Of a stretch of DNA of 64,000 nt, positions 24,622-33,287 are shown in pieces. The notes beneath the pieces are model-generated. The model worked only from the letters and a program-made list of their open reading frames with translations, was not told where the DNA came from and did not search any database. The stretch spans positions 2,604,001-2,668,000 of the forward strand of contig NZ_CP058348.1 in NCBI RefSeq assembly GCF_013752535.1. Direction: 5' to 3'. Position 1 is the stretch's first letter, and each line of letters opens with the position of its first letter. Source of the stretch: Bdellovibrio sp. KM01 (GTDB lineage Bacteria; Bdellovibrionota; Bdellovibrionia; Bdellovibrionales; Bdellovibrionaceae). The position numbers were made by a program, and so were the translations under genes.

Positions 24622-25149
24622 ATGAAATACGCAGCTCAAAAAGAATCAACAGCCAACTCAACCGTGCATACTTTCAATAAAGCTTCTGCGAAAAGCACTC
24701 AGACTGCAGCTCAGTCTGGCACTATTGAAGAAATGAAAAAAACCTTGGCTGATGAATACTTCTTGCAACTTAAAACCCAAAACTTCCACTGGAATGTGGA
24801 AGGACCGCTGTTCTTCTCTTTGCATAAATTGTTTGAAGAACAATACGAAGACATCTCGGAGTTTGTGGATCGCTCCGCAGAAATTCTGCGCGCGTTAAAA
24901 TCCCCTGCTCCCGGAAGCTTTCAGGCCTTTAAAAAATTAGCAGATGTGGAAGAGTGCACTGATGAAAAACTCAGTTCGACAAAAATGATCGATATTTTAA
25001 CAGCCGACCACACCACTCTTGCAGAACTCTACAAAGCCCGTCTGGAAACAGCGGAGCAAGAAGAGGAGACGAGTGCTGTGACACTGTATGAGGACTTGAT
25101 CACCTTCCACGAAAAAGCAGCCTGGATGATTCGCAGTCATCTCTCCTAG
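24622..25149 (+). CDS. dps: DNA-protecting ferritin-like protein Dps
   Basis: A 175-residue Dps: after an extended Ser/Thr/Lys-rich N-terminal tail of about 35 residues comes LADEYFLQLKTQNFHWNVEG with the first ferroxidase His, then FFSLHKLFEEQYEDISEFVD with the second His, and RSAEILRALKSPAPGSF. The Dps dodecamer stores iron using H2O2 and binds DNA; the basic tail could be the DNA-binding part. A strong AGGAGG ribosome site precedes the ATG. Upstream lie an OxyR-box-like motif and an oxyR remnant, which point to past or present peroxide control. A terminator follows at 25172-25206. Confidence 0.95.
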   Translation: MKYAAQKESTANSTVHTFNKASAKSTQTAAQSGTIEEMKKTLADEYFLQLKTQNFHWNVEGPLFFSLHKLFEEQYEDISEFVDRSAEILRALKSPAPGSFQAFKKLADVEECTDEKLSSTKMIDILTADHTTLAELYKARLETAEQEEETSAVTLYEDLITFHEKAAWMIRSHLS

Positions 25150-25171
25150 TGGCGCTGCTTTTTAAAAAAGC

Positions 25172-25206
25172 AAAAGGCACCAAGCGATGGTGCCTTTTGT
25201 CTTTTT
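25172..25206 (+). terminator. Terminator after dps
   Basis: AAAAGGCACC at 25172-25181 pairs perfectly with GGTGCCTTTT at 25189-25198 over a 7-base loop, followed by a T-rich tail. Confidence 0.92.
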
Positions 25207-25229
25207 CAATCTAATTTGGTTGGTGGAAT

Positions 25230-25499
25230 TTAAACAACAAGTTCGATGATCGCACGGAATCCGTGATTTCCTGCCATGGCACCCAGAATGTTTCTAAGGG
25301 ATGAGATATTCTTACCTTGCGCGCCGATCAGTTTACCTCTGTATTCCTGAGGGAGATCAACTTTATAAATCGTGGTTTTTTCTCCGCAGGAAAAAGTGAC
25401 TTCCACTTTATCCGTACACGAAGTCATTTCTTTCACCACCGTCGCCATAATTGATCCGATTCGTTGACGTGCTTCATTCAATTGTTGTTCGACTGTCAC
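25230..25499 (-). CDS. KH-domain RNA-binding protein (KhpA/YlqC-like)
   Basis: The 89-residue protein consists of a short N-terminal helix and one KH domain: VDLPQEYRGKLIGAQGKNIS, with the GxxG loop Gly-Ala-Gln-Gly that grips the RNA backbone, then SLRNILGAMAGNHGFRAIIE. The start is a GTG at 25499 with AGGAG six bases upstream. KhpA-type proteins bind RNA and often work with KhpB/Jag in cell-envelope control, but those partners are not nearby. It is convergent with dps. Confidence 0.85.
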   Translation of the reverse strand: MTVEQQLNEARQRIGSIMATVVKEMTSCTDKVEVTFSCGEKTTIYKVDLPQEYRGKLIGAQGKNISSLRNILGAMAGNHGFRAIIELVV

Positions 25500-25749
25500 A
25501 AAAACTCCTACATACTACACAAGAAATTGTTGCTTCAAAATCGTTTGTCCGCAACAACAGAATATTTTCTGGTCCTACTGTTCCCCACCGCAAATGTGAA
25601 AAGTATTCGGTGATACTCCACGAAATGTTCATATACATGATAACTCGGTTGGCTATTATTCAATTCGACAAAGTGAACGAGTTCAACTTTTCTTTTTCCA
25701 CGAACTTTATTTGAATCGAGACTCCAACAACCATAGGAGGATTCAAATT

Positions 25750-26181
25750 ATGAAAAGATTTACTCAACTAGCTGTTATCGCGGCCTTCGTGACTCCAGTC
25801 ATTGCTCAAGCAGATCAGGCAGAATTAACAGTGGCGATGGCTGACTCCATCGTATATGCGAAAGCCGATGCACCTGATTCTTGTAAACAAGTTGATCTAA
25901 CGGCGGAACAACAAACTGCTTTGAAAAATGCTTTCCTTGATTTCACGACTGCGAAAAGACCGCTACGTCGCGACGTTAAAATGGCATTCCGTGATATGAA
26001 ACGAGTGTTCTCAAGCTCGACTTCAACTCGTGAAGACGCCATTGCTTCACAAGCAAATGTAGGCGCTAAGGTAACGGCTATGGGAAAACTGATGGGTGAT
26101 TTCCACCTGAAAGTATTCTTCGATATCCTAACTCCAGAACAACGTGATCCAGCGATGCGTTGTATGGAAGACTTGAAATAA
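25750..26181 (+). CDS. Periplasmic Spy/CpxP-like protein
   Basis: The start is the ATG at 25750 with AGGAGG upstream. The 143-residue protein has a signal peptide (MKRFTQLAVIAAFVTPVIAQA) and a small all-helical mature region with two LTxxQ-type motifs, LTAEQQTALKNAFLDF and ILTPEQRDPAMRCM. These motifs mark Spy/CpxP-like chaperone or sensor proteins. Two Cys (one near each end) might form a disulfide. A response regulator and histidine kinase follow on the same strand, an arrangement like cpxP beside cpxRA. The functional link is inference. Confidence 0.72.
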   Translation: MKRFTQLAVIAAFVTPVIAQADQAELTVAMADSIVYAKADAPDSCKQVDLTAEQQTALKNAFLDFTTAKRPLRRDVKMAFRDMKRVFSSSTSTREDAIASQANVGAKVTAMGKLMGDFHLKVFFDILTPEQRDPAMRCMEDLK

Positions 26182-26208
26182 GTCGGCATCAATTACATGA
26201 ATTGAACG

Positions 26209-26245
26209 AGGGCTCTCCTATCGGAAAGCCCTTTGCTTTACGGCT
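26209..26245 (+). terminator. Terminator after the Spy/CpxP-like gene
   Basis: AGGGCTCTCC at 26209-26218 pairs with GGAAAGCCCT at 26223-26232 with one mismatch over a 4-base loop; a modest T-rich stretch follows. It separates this gene from the two-component operon. Confidence 0.72.
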
Positions 26246-26350
26246 TTGTCCGTCCCATCCTGAGACTTTCGTCCAGCTCCATATTCCCTCCACATTTATG
26301 TTTGAAAATGAAACTTAAGGATAAGGATCTATTTTGATACCTTAAGGGTT

Positions 26351-27031
26351 ATGGCGACACAAATATTCCTCCTCGAAGACGATCCGATTTTAGGCAAAGC
26401 AATCCAGATGCAACTGGAGTTGGAACAATTCCAAGTTCATTGGGCTAAAACTTTGGCCGCCGGGCGGGAAATATTTAAAACACAAACCGGGATCGATTTA
26501 TTTTTGCTGGACGTGAATCTTCCTGACGGAAATGGTTACGAATTCTGCGAATGGCTGCGCAACGAGGGCATCAACACTCCCATCATGTTTCTGACGGCCC
26601 GTACGGACGAGGAAAGTGTGGTGCGAGGATTCGAACATGGCGCCAACGATTACATTCGTAAACCCTTTGGACAAAAAGAAATTTTGGCCCGTATCAAAAA
26701 CCAATTGAATGATCGTAAACCGACCTTAGATCTTTTGCGTTTTGCCGGTTTGACGTTGATTAAAAATCAACAGGTTCTGAAAACCGAAACGTCCATGGTC
26801 ACTTTGAACCGTCGTGAATTTGAAATCTTAAGAGTGTTTTTTGAAAATCCGGAAACGATCATTTCCCGTGAAAAACTCATTTCAAGTCTTTCTTCCGGGG
26901 AAGAGCTGTTTGATAGAACAGTCGATTCGCATATCAGTCACGTCCGTTCAAAACTTACTAAAAATGGTGTTACCACAGTCAAAATTAACTCCGTCTATGG
27001 TCAGGGTTACCGACTGGAGAAATCGTCATGA
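26351..27031 (+). CDS. OmpR/PhoB-family response regulator
   Basis: A 226-residue regulator. Receiver: acidic pair in IFLLEDDPIL, phospho-acceptor Asp54 in LFLLDVNLPDGNGYEF, Thr in MFLTARTDEE and Lys in YIRKPFGQKEI. Output: winged helix with TLNRREFEILRVFFENPETI and a recognition helix near TVDSHISHVRSKL. The start codon overlaps nothing upstream; the stop overlaps the kinase start as ATGA. It should be phosphorylated by the kinase encoded next, in the cytoplasm. Confidence 0.93.
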   Translation: MATQIFLLEDDPILGKAIQMQLELEQFQVHWAKTLAAGREIFKTQTGIDLFLLDVNLPDGNGYEFCEWLRNEGINTPIMFLTARTDEESVVRGFEHGANDYIRKPFGQKEILARIKNQLNDRKPTLDLLRFAGLTLIKNQQVLKTETSMVTLNRREFEILRVFFENPETIISREKLISSLSSGEELFDRTVDSHISHVRSKLTKNGVTTVKINSVYGQGYRLEKSS

Positions 27032-28596
27032 TCGTACGTTCTTTATTTCGTCGAAACTATTTTATCTTTGTTTCGATCATCATCGTTTTTATCTTCATGG
27101 CGTTTGGCTCGGCCTGGTTGGTTTCCTATTTGGACCGTCCGGCCCAGGTTCGCTATGTGAAACCACCGAACTATCTGTTTAGAAATTTGTATGAACAACT
27201 CGATAGCGATCCGATTGTGGCTTTCCAAAAATTCCAGGCCAGCAACACGTCTGATAACTTTCTTCGCTTTGAATTGATCGACTCTGCCGGCAAAAGCTTG
27301 ATTGACGGAGAACCTGTTTTACCGCGCGCATTGAGTGACGCGGAAGTAAGCTCTTTGGCCCAAGACAAGGCCGTTCGCTTTGGCGAAATGGAATTTGGCC
27401 CACCAAAAATTGAAGTTTCAAAAACCAAATTTGCTGGAGTGTATTTCGTCCACAGATTCAATCCCCCACAATTTGGTGGTGGACCTGGTATGCCTCCTCC
27501 GCCGGGCGGAGCCATGTGTGGACCGCGCCCTTGTGGCGGCCCCGGAGGTCCTCCGGGTCAAATGGGTCCTCCCCCTGGAGGCCCTGGAGGCCCTGGTGGT
27601 CCTGGTGGTCCCGGCCGTTCATTCGTTGATCGTCGCAATCCACTTTTTATCACAGTTGGCTTTTTGATTATCTTTACATTGGTGTCCGTGGGTATCGCCT
27701 TGGTTTATCAATTTTCGCGCTATCGTGAACGTGCGCAAGAAGCCTTCAATGTTTTAGGTGAACTTCGTCATGGTAATTTAGCAGCGCGTTTGCCTGCGAA
27801 AAAATTCGAAGAGCTGGCGCCATTGGTCAATGCCTTTAATCAGATGGCGGGCGATATTGAGAGCATGGTTGAAAGTTTGCGTAAAGCCGACCAAGCTCGT
27901 CGTCAGCTCTTGCAGGACCTTGCACATGACCTACGCACTCCCCTGGCTTCTTTGCAAACCTTCTTAGAGACCTTGCAGGTTGGGGAAACTCGTTTGTCGC
28001 CGGAAAAGCGCCAAGAAATCGTATCACTTTGTTTTTCTGAAGTGGAATACTTTGGGAAATTAGTTGAGGACCTTTTGTTCTTGGCACAGATCACCGAGCC
28101 CAAATATTCAGCTGGCACTGAGGAGATCAATCTGTTAGAGCGCGTGCAGGATCAGGTCACGGTGTTTAAGAACCGCTATCCTAATTTGACGTTTAATATC
28201 GACTGCACGATTGATGCTTCCAAGGCGCAGTTCATGGGTTCCTCGAAATTGATTGATCGCTTGCTTAGAAATGCCTTTGAAAACTCATCGTCCTTTGCAA
28301 AGTCCAAGATTCAAGTCAGTATTTCTAACGGTGGACCGAAGTTACAACTTTCCATCAGTGATGACGGCCCGGGTTTTAGCGATACTTCGTTAAAAGAATT
28401 CGGTCATAAAAAAGCGAGTCGCAGCCTGACAGATGGTTCGTCTGGCAAACGTATCTCCGTTGGGATCGGCTCTGTGATTATGAGAGAAATCCTCCAGCTT
28501 CATGGAGGCGAACTTAAAGCCGAGAACATTATCACTGACAGTTCTAACCACTCGGTTCTTGGTGGACGTGTCTCATTTTGGTTCCCCAAAGCCTAG
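27028..28596 (+). CDS. Sensor histidine kinase with Gly/Pro-rich periplasmic loop
   Basis: The 522-residue kinase has TM1 (YFIFVSIIIVFIFMAFGSAW), a periplasmic domain to about residue 205, TM2 (FITVGFLIIFTLVSVGIAL), a HAMP linker, HisKA with His300 in LLQDLAHDLRTPLASLQ, and HATPase_c (LLRNAFENSS, SISDDGPGFSD). The last 50 or so periplasmic residues are a run of Gly-Gly-Pro/Pro-Gly units with a CGPRPCGG pair of cysteines just before TM2. Such a flexible or metal-binding tether is unusual in sensor kinases. Coupled by ATGA to the regulator gene. Confidence 0.92.
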   Translation: MIVRSLFRRNYFIFVSIIIVFIFMAFGSAWLVSYLDRPAQVRYVKPPNYLFRNLYEQLDSDPIVAFQKFQASNTSDNFLRFELIDSAGKSLIDGEPVLPRALSDAEVSSLAQDKAVRFGEMEFGPPKIEVSKTKFAGVYFVHRFNPPQFGGGPGMPPPPGGAMCGPRPCGGPGGPPGQMGPPPGGPGGPGGPGGPGRSFVDRRNPLFITVGFLIIFTLVSVGIALVYQFSRYRERAQEAFNVLGELRHGNLAARLPAKKFEELAPLVNAFNQMAGDIESMVESLRKADQARRQLLQDLAHDLRTPLASLQTFLETLQVGETRLSPEKRQEIVSLCFSEVEYFGKLVEDLLFLAQITEPKYSAGTEEINLLERVQDQVTVFKNRYPNLTFNIDCTIDASKAQFMGSSKLIDRLLRNAFENSSSFAKSKIQVSISNGGPKLQLSISDDGPGFSDTSLKEFGHKKASRSLTDGSSGKRISVGIGSVIMREILQLHGGELKAENIITDSSNHSVLGGRVSFWFPKA

Positions 28597-28615
28597 TCCA
28601 CAATCATTAAACACT

Positions 28616-28650
28616 TGCCCGTTACCTTTTATATATAGAAAAGGCGGGCA
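28616..28650 (+). promoter_or_regulatory. Hairpin covering the ribosome site of the Met/Gly-rich gene
   Basis: TGCCCG at 28616-28621 pairs with CGGGCA at 28645-28650, and CCTTTT at 28625-28630 with AAAAGG at 28639-28644, with a three-base bulge. The purine-rich ribosome site lies in the 3-prime strand, two bases before the ATG at 28653. It could limit translation; alternatively it is the terminator stem of the kinase operon, though no T run follows. Confidence 0.5.
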
Positions 28651-28652
28651 TT

Positions 28653-30545
28653 ATGTTTTCAAGGTTAATAATCGCAGCAGCAATAACTCTTATAGCTCTA
28701 CCATCATGGGCGCAGATGATGAATACTTCCCTGATGGGCACAGGCTATTGGGGCGGCAATCAAAACTGCGCCTACCAACAACGTCCCGCTCAGGCAGCTG
28801 TTGAATCCGATGAGGTTCAAGAAGCCAAAGAACAAATCAGCGAGCTCAAACAAGAAATCTCCGAAAAGAAAAGCGAAAAGAAAAAATACGATCGCGAAGC
28901 CGAGCGATCTAAGTCAGATATTAAAAAGAATATCTCTGAGGACTATGCCGACTTTATGATTGCGCATATGGAAAGTGCCCGTCGCTGTTCTGAATATGTG
29001 AATTTTAATTCCTCTGATGACGGGTCTGAAATATCGGACGAAGACAGTTCTGTGCGCGCTCCGCAAAGTACTGCATCTTCCCGTAAACGCCCGGCTCCAC
29101 CAGATGGTGCTGATTTCCCGAGTGGTCCTCCACCGGAGGGTTTTGAGGGTTCCGAACCATCGGGCGATATGAAAAGCACTGGCGAATTTACGGGGGGATC
29201 ACGCAAATCTGCATCATCCCACGGTGGAAATTCGAACATGATTGAGGTGCAAGCATTCTCTTTACAAGAATGGCAGAGTTATTGCGATGCTCGCTCGAAT
29301 GGTGCGGTCTTCACAGCGGTTTGCGATAATTCAAAATTCCGCGCAGACAGCTCACGTGGTGCTGCCTCTTCGTGTAAATCTGCGATCAGCTCCCTTCGTA
29401 CGAATGCGCAAAAGTCTGCGCGACTTCAGGGTGACATTGAAAGCTTGACCCGCAAATTGGAAATGGCTCAGGAAGATTTGAAAGAGGCCCGCCAAAATTC
29501 CAACGCAGAGGGTTCGGTTTGTATTGAGTGTATGGCTAAGAGCAACTCTTACAACTATCAGGACACGTCTTCTAATACAGCGAACTTGGTATCCAATGTG
29601 GTTTTGGGTGCTGGTGCGATGTATGCCGGTTACAAAACCAATCAAATGGTGACTGAAAATAATGCGAACTTGGGCTATCCGACTCAAACGCCTTCGGTGA
29701 TGAGTTATGGTTATCCGTACATTGCCCAAGGTGTGTACGGTTTGATGAATAATACTTCTTCGGGCCAAGGTGGCTTTGGTTGCGGCGGCCAAATGACTGG
29801 CGGCATGACGGGTATGAACGGCATGTACGGCATGATGGGTTCTTCCGGCAGCAATGTATTTGGTTATCCATCGAGCATGAATGGAATGACCGGCATGAGC
29901 GGCGGAATTTACATGGGCATGGGTTCACCATTTGGGAATTCTGGATATGGTAACTCCATGTATGGCATGGGTATGAACGGAATGATGGGCATGAATGGAA
30001 TGAACTCCATGTACGGGATGAACGGCATGGGCATGAATGGAATGTACGGTGCAGGAAATTCGATGTACGGGAACAGCATGAATCCCTACTCGATGTATGG
30101 AATGTCTGGTTACGGAGCGAATGGATTAAACACAATGTACGGAGCCAACGCTTACGGTATGAACTCGCAGTACGCATCAATGTACGCTTTGCAACAGCAA
30201 ATCGCGCAGATGAACTATAACTTAAGCGCCATGCAATCCGCGTCTGGTGTTTACAGCGGTTATGGTTATGGAACTGGCTCAACCAGCTTCATCTCGCCAA
30301 CAGGTTTGACTAACACGACAACCTTGCCTGGCGGAGTGATCATGGGCTCTAACTACGGCACGACGTACGGAACAAGCTATTCATTGCCAAGCAGCTACCT
30401 GAACACTTCACTTTCTGGTTATAACTACGGAAACGTGTACACATCTCCTTACGCAACCACAAGTACAACAATTCCAGGCGTCGTACCAATCCTAGGATCA
30501 ACTACAACCTCCACAGGTTCAGTGATCTCAGGTACTGGCCGCTAA
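28653..30545 (+). CDS. Large exported low-complexity Met/Gly/Asn/Tyr-rich protein
   Basis: The 630-residue protein has a signal peptide (MFSRLIIAAAITLIALPSWA) and then, in order, a charged coiled-coil segment (about residues 50-100), a Ser/Pro-rich acidic linker, a second helical part with several Cys including CIECMAK, and a region from about residue 370 to 560 built from short G-M-N-G-M-Y-G and M-Y-G-M-type repeats. The C-terminal part is Ser/Thr/Tyr/Gly-rich. It is probably an extracellular or periplasmic structural protein; no enzyme motif is seen. The Met density suggests metal binding or flexible packing, which is speculation. It follows the two-component operon by 56 bases. Confidence 0.8.
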   Translation: MFSRLIIAAAITLIALPSWAQMMNTSLMGTGYWGGNQNCAYQQRPAQAAVESDEVQEAKEQISELKQEISEKKSEKKKYDREAERSKSDIKKNISEDYADFMIAHMESARRCSEYVNFNSSDDGSEISDEDSSVRAPQSTASSRKRPAPPDGADFPSGPPPEGFEGSEPSGDMKSTGEFTGGSRKSASSHGGNSNMIEVQAFSLQEWQSYCDARSNGAVFTAVCDNSKFRADSSRGAASSCKSAISSLRTNAQKSARLQGDIESLTRKLEMAQEDLKEARQNSNAEGSVCIECMAKSNSYNYQDTSSNTANLVSNVVLGAGAMYAGYKTNQMVTENNANLGYPTQTPSVMSYGYPYIAQGVYGLMNNTSSGQGGFGCGGQMTGGMTGMNGMYGMMGSSGSNVFGYPSSMNGMTGMSGGIYMGMGSPFGNSGYGNSMYGMGMNGMMGMNGMNSMYGMNGMGMNGMYGAGNSMYGNSMNPYSMYGMSGYGANGLNTMYGANAYGMNSQYASMYALQQQIAQMNYNLSAMQSASGVYSGYGYGTGSTSFISPTGLTNTTTLPGGVIMGSNYGTTYGTSYSLPSSYLNTSLSGYNYGNVYTSPYATTSTTIPGVVPILGSTTTSTGSVISGTGR

Positions 30546-30672
30546 ACCGCTAATCTATTCCGCCAATTAGAAATTAATCCCACTTCCTCAGTCGAAGTGG
30601 GAAACTTCTCCCAGCCGCAGCCCCAACACCCGCGCTCCCCAGAAATCCCGCATCAATTTGTCACATCACTTG

Positions 30673-30731
30673 CTCTCAGTTCTCTCAGTTCTCTCAGTTC
30701 TCTCAGTTCGCACGGTTCGCACGGTTCGCAC
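30673..30731. repeat. 9-bp tandem repeats
   Basis: Four exact copies of CTCTCAGTT (30673-30708) are followed by two copies of CGCACGGTT (30709-30726) and a partial third, CGCAC. The two units share length and the final GTT, so one may derive from the other. They lie in the 206-base space between convergent genes. Nothing else is recognised in that space. Confidence 0.9.
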
Positions 30732-30751
30732 AAAAAATATAATTCATAAAA

Positions 30752-31789
30752 TCAATGGCTAGAAATTCCCATTCGACGAGCTTCCGAAAGATTGTGCGTG
30801 CGACATAAAACTCGAAAGTTCTCCATGTCATTGCTACCTCCCAAAGCAAGAGGAACTTTGTGATCTACTTGCAGTTGATACCTGCTTTGACAGCGCTCAC
30901 CGTTTTTATGGACAAATTCGCAACAGTGGTTAGCTTTTACCAAGAGCACTCTCCGCGATGTCACATTCAGATATTTACGCTGGCTCATTCGATTCTCAGT
31001 CCCTCTATCGGCACCTACCATTTCATTATCTGCAAATTTACCGATTTCATTGAGGCACTTACCGTTGTTCAAGCTCACTTTTTCGTTACGCACCGGAACG
31101 ACCTTTTCACTTACTGGAACGGCTTTCTCATCTTGGTTCTTTTCAGAACTATTCAAAAATTCTGCCTTATCCTTTCCCAGGCGCTTCTTGATTTCAGCTT
31201 TCGCGAGGTACGAAATCAAATCTGCCCATGATGGATTTGGAAGAACATGTGACAGTAGATCTTTCGCGTGCTGAAGGTCCTTCATCTGATCTTCCGTCAT
31301 TATAATCTGCATTCGTGTTGAATCATCACGTTGCGCCTTTAAAGATTCATGTATTTGAATCGGCTGATCGAATTCCACGGCTAAAATCTTTTGTGTCTCA
31401 ACACTAGATTTATTCTGAATTTGCTCTAGTAAGTTTGCAGTCTGCTGAGCAGAAATCTTCCTGCCACTTTCGAATTCGACATTTAAACATTTCTGCACAT
31501 TTTGGAGCTGAGTCAGATTCAATGAACCGCTTTCGATCGCCTTATCGACTTGCGGGACTTTTTTTAGCAATCTTGCAGCTTGAATGCGGCGGTAAGCTGC
31601 ATCTTCTGAATAATGTAAATGAGCAGTCATGTATTTAAATAAAGATGTATATCCCAAATCCAAGAACAGACGACGAGATTCAATTTCCACAATATGCCAC
31701 AAAATCAAATGAGTAATTTTTCGCTCCGTGCGCGCTAGCTTTTCAACACGGTTCAATAATTCAGTACTTGGCAATAAAGTTAAGTCCAT
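30752..31789 (-). CDS. HNH endonuclease domain protein
   Basis: The start is the ATG at 31789 with a strong GGAGG ribosome site. The 345-residue protein has an N-terminal helical domain of about 200 residues (SLFKYMTAHLHYSEDAAYRR, QAARLLKKVPQVDKAIESG) that recalls DUF222-like modules, and a C-terminal HNH domain: CCEFVHKNGERCQSRYQLQV with two zinc Cys, DHKVPLALGGSNDMENFRVL, then CRTHN. The latter fits Cys-containing HNH nucleases. There is no signal peptide. Such DUF222-HNH proteins are often multi-copy and of unknown role. Confidence 0.88.
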   Translation of the reverse strand: MDLTLLPSTELLNRVEKLARTERKITHLILWHIVEIESRRLFLDLGYTSLFKYMTAHLHYSEDAAYRRIQAARLLKKVPQVDKAIESGSLNLTQLQNVQKCLNVEFESGRKISAQQTANLLEQIQNKSSVETQKILAVEFDQPIQIHESLKAQRDDSTRMQIIMTEDQMKDLQHAKDLLSHVLPNPSWADLISYLAKAEIKKRLGKDKAEFLNSSEKNQDEKAVPVSEKVVPVRNEKVSLNNGKCLNEIGKFADNEMVGADRGTENRMSQRKYLNVTSRRVLLVKANHCCEFVHKNGERCQSRYQLQVDHKVPLALGGSNDMENFRVLCRTHNLSEARRMGISSH

Positions 31790-32240
31790 GGTTTCCTCCG
31801 AAAAAAAATTCATGTCACATCTAAGTGGGAAACTTTATAGCATGGGTTTTTAAAAGACCATTTTTGCGGGATTTCAGTATTTCGAATGTGCTCGCCGATT
31901 GCATTCAATGGGCCTATAGAACATCTCAGGATCAGATATAGGAAGAGAAATGCAAACACATACGATGGCTCTCGATTTACAATCTTAAAATCCCCTAAGG
32001 GCAATCTGAAAACACAAAAACCACGTCAAACAGTTTTTAATTACATCCACAATATGACACAGCTTTTCCGGGCAGCGCGGGTAAAATGAAGTGGTGTGAA
32101 GGGAAAGACGGAAGAAGGATCGCCACCATGAAGTGGAAATAATATTATAATCATGAGACTGCTAGTTGCGAATAACTTGAATTCATTGGCGCACCAAGAA
32201 AACCGAGCGCTAGATCGATTTCATAAATCCACAAAAACAA
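31790..32240. other. Gene-poor interval
   Basis: About 450 bases upstream of the HNH gene with no coding frame that I can support on either strand: the short open frames lack ribosome sites and have no recognisable sequence. The region should contain the promoter of the minus-strand HNH gene. I see no repeat or strong hairpin except the terminator at its far end. Confidence 0.6.
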
Positions 32241-32241
32241 A

Positions 32242-32269
32242 AAACCCACACTCGCAAGAGTATGGGTTT
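32242..32269 (-). terminator. Terminator of the minus-strand lipoprotein gene
   Basis: AAACCCACACTC at 32242-32253 pairs with GAGTATGGGTTT at 32258-32269 with one mismatch; read on the minus strand it is followed by a T run. Confidence 0.85.
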
Positions 32270-32297
32270 CGATAAATCCAATCGATAAAAAATCAAA

Positions 32298-33008
32298 CTA
32301 GAAACTTTGGGAACGAGCCACACCGCAACGGTTGTAAGCTGTCACAGAGAACGTCGCTGACGCCCAGTTACTTGGCCATGCAGATGCATTCAAGCAGCTG
32401 TAAGCTACGCCACCGATTGTACAAGTCAGGTTACCAATACCCGCACCATTATCGAAGATATACAAAGCGCTGGAAGAAGCCGAAGCTTTATTCAAAGTAA
32501 ACGTCGGAGCGGAGTTCTGCTTCAAGTTACAAACTTCAGTCACGTAGTCATTAGAATACGGATTGCTGACTGCAGGACGCAGACTGATCTTCACACCGTT
32601 ACCATCAAGGTATGTGGAAGTTTGATGATTAAATAAATAGATACGCAAATCTTTTTGCGTCGTCAAATCACCACGAACTTGCAAAGATACATAGAAATAA
32701 GAACCACTTTGCGTGATGTAACCAATATAAGAAGCCGTCGCCGTACGGTCATACAAAACCCAATAGTAGTTCGATAGGTCACTGACATTGGCTGGCTTTG
32801 CAATTTTCAGAGTGATGTTTTGTCCCGCAGATAAAACAACTGGGCTGCCATTGGATGGGTAGTAAATATCGCCAGTATAACCATCAGCTGCTACTGTGCT
32901 GGAACCATCTTCAGTATTTCCTTGCGAGCAGTTTTGAAAGCTCACTGTGACCAGCGCCAAAGCTGCTACTGTGCCGCCTGCAACCAATACCTTTTTAATA
33001 GTCTTCAT
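32298..33008 (-). CDS. Hypothetical lipoprotein
   Basis: The 236-residue protein has a signal peptide leading to SFQNCSQGN, an FQNC-type lipobox seen in other exported proteins of this kind of genome. The mature part is beta-rich, with GQNITLKIAKPANVSDLSNY, strands containing many Tyr and Ser, and a C-terminal C-x6-C pattern (CTIGGVAYSC) near a NWASATFSVTAYNRCGVARS end, which may be an Ig-like sandwich. No known family. It ends at a good terminator and is monocistronic. Confidence 0.75.
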   Translation of the reverse strand: MKTIKKVLVAGGTVAALALVTVSFQNCSQGNTEDGSSTVAADGYTGDIYYPSNGSPVVLSAGQNITLKIAKPANVSDLSNYYWVLYDRTATASYIGYITQSGSYFYVSLQVRGDLTTQKDLRIYLFNHQTSTYLDGNGVKISLRPAVSNPYSNDYVTEVCNLKQNSAPTFTLNKASASSSALYIFDNGAGIGNLTCTIGGVAYSCLNASAWPSNWASATFSVTAYNRCGVARSQSF

Positions 33009-33287
33009 AATTCACTCCCCCGTACCGCATTTACTGCATCGGCTAAAATTGGGAAAATCCTTACTAAAAAGAGTCAATTCCCGAGACATTTCAGCAACTA
33101 ACTTAGCTGTTTCCGGAAACTCCCTCGGAGAAACTGTCTCACAATGAGACTCTTCGCTAGACCAAACATAAAAACTCTTCATCTCCATGGTCCTTCAACA
33201 TTCCCCGCCTAGGATTAACTCATGGGGCCCGAGTTGAGGGACTCGATCAGCCCCCTACTTTTCAAAATATAAAAAAGGGAGTTCCAA

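Noticed and set aside
29352-30282. Long minus-strand open frames opposite the Met/Gly-rich protein
   Set aside because: They result from the biased codon pattern of the repeat region; products are Ser/His/Arg-rich without structure, and no ribosome site is seen.
30673-30731. Possible CRISPR-like array
   Set aside because: The units are 9 bases and directly joined, without spacers; it is a simple tandem repeat.
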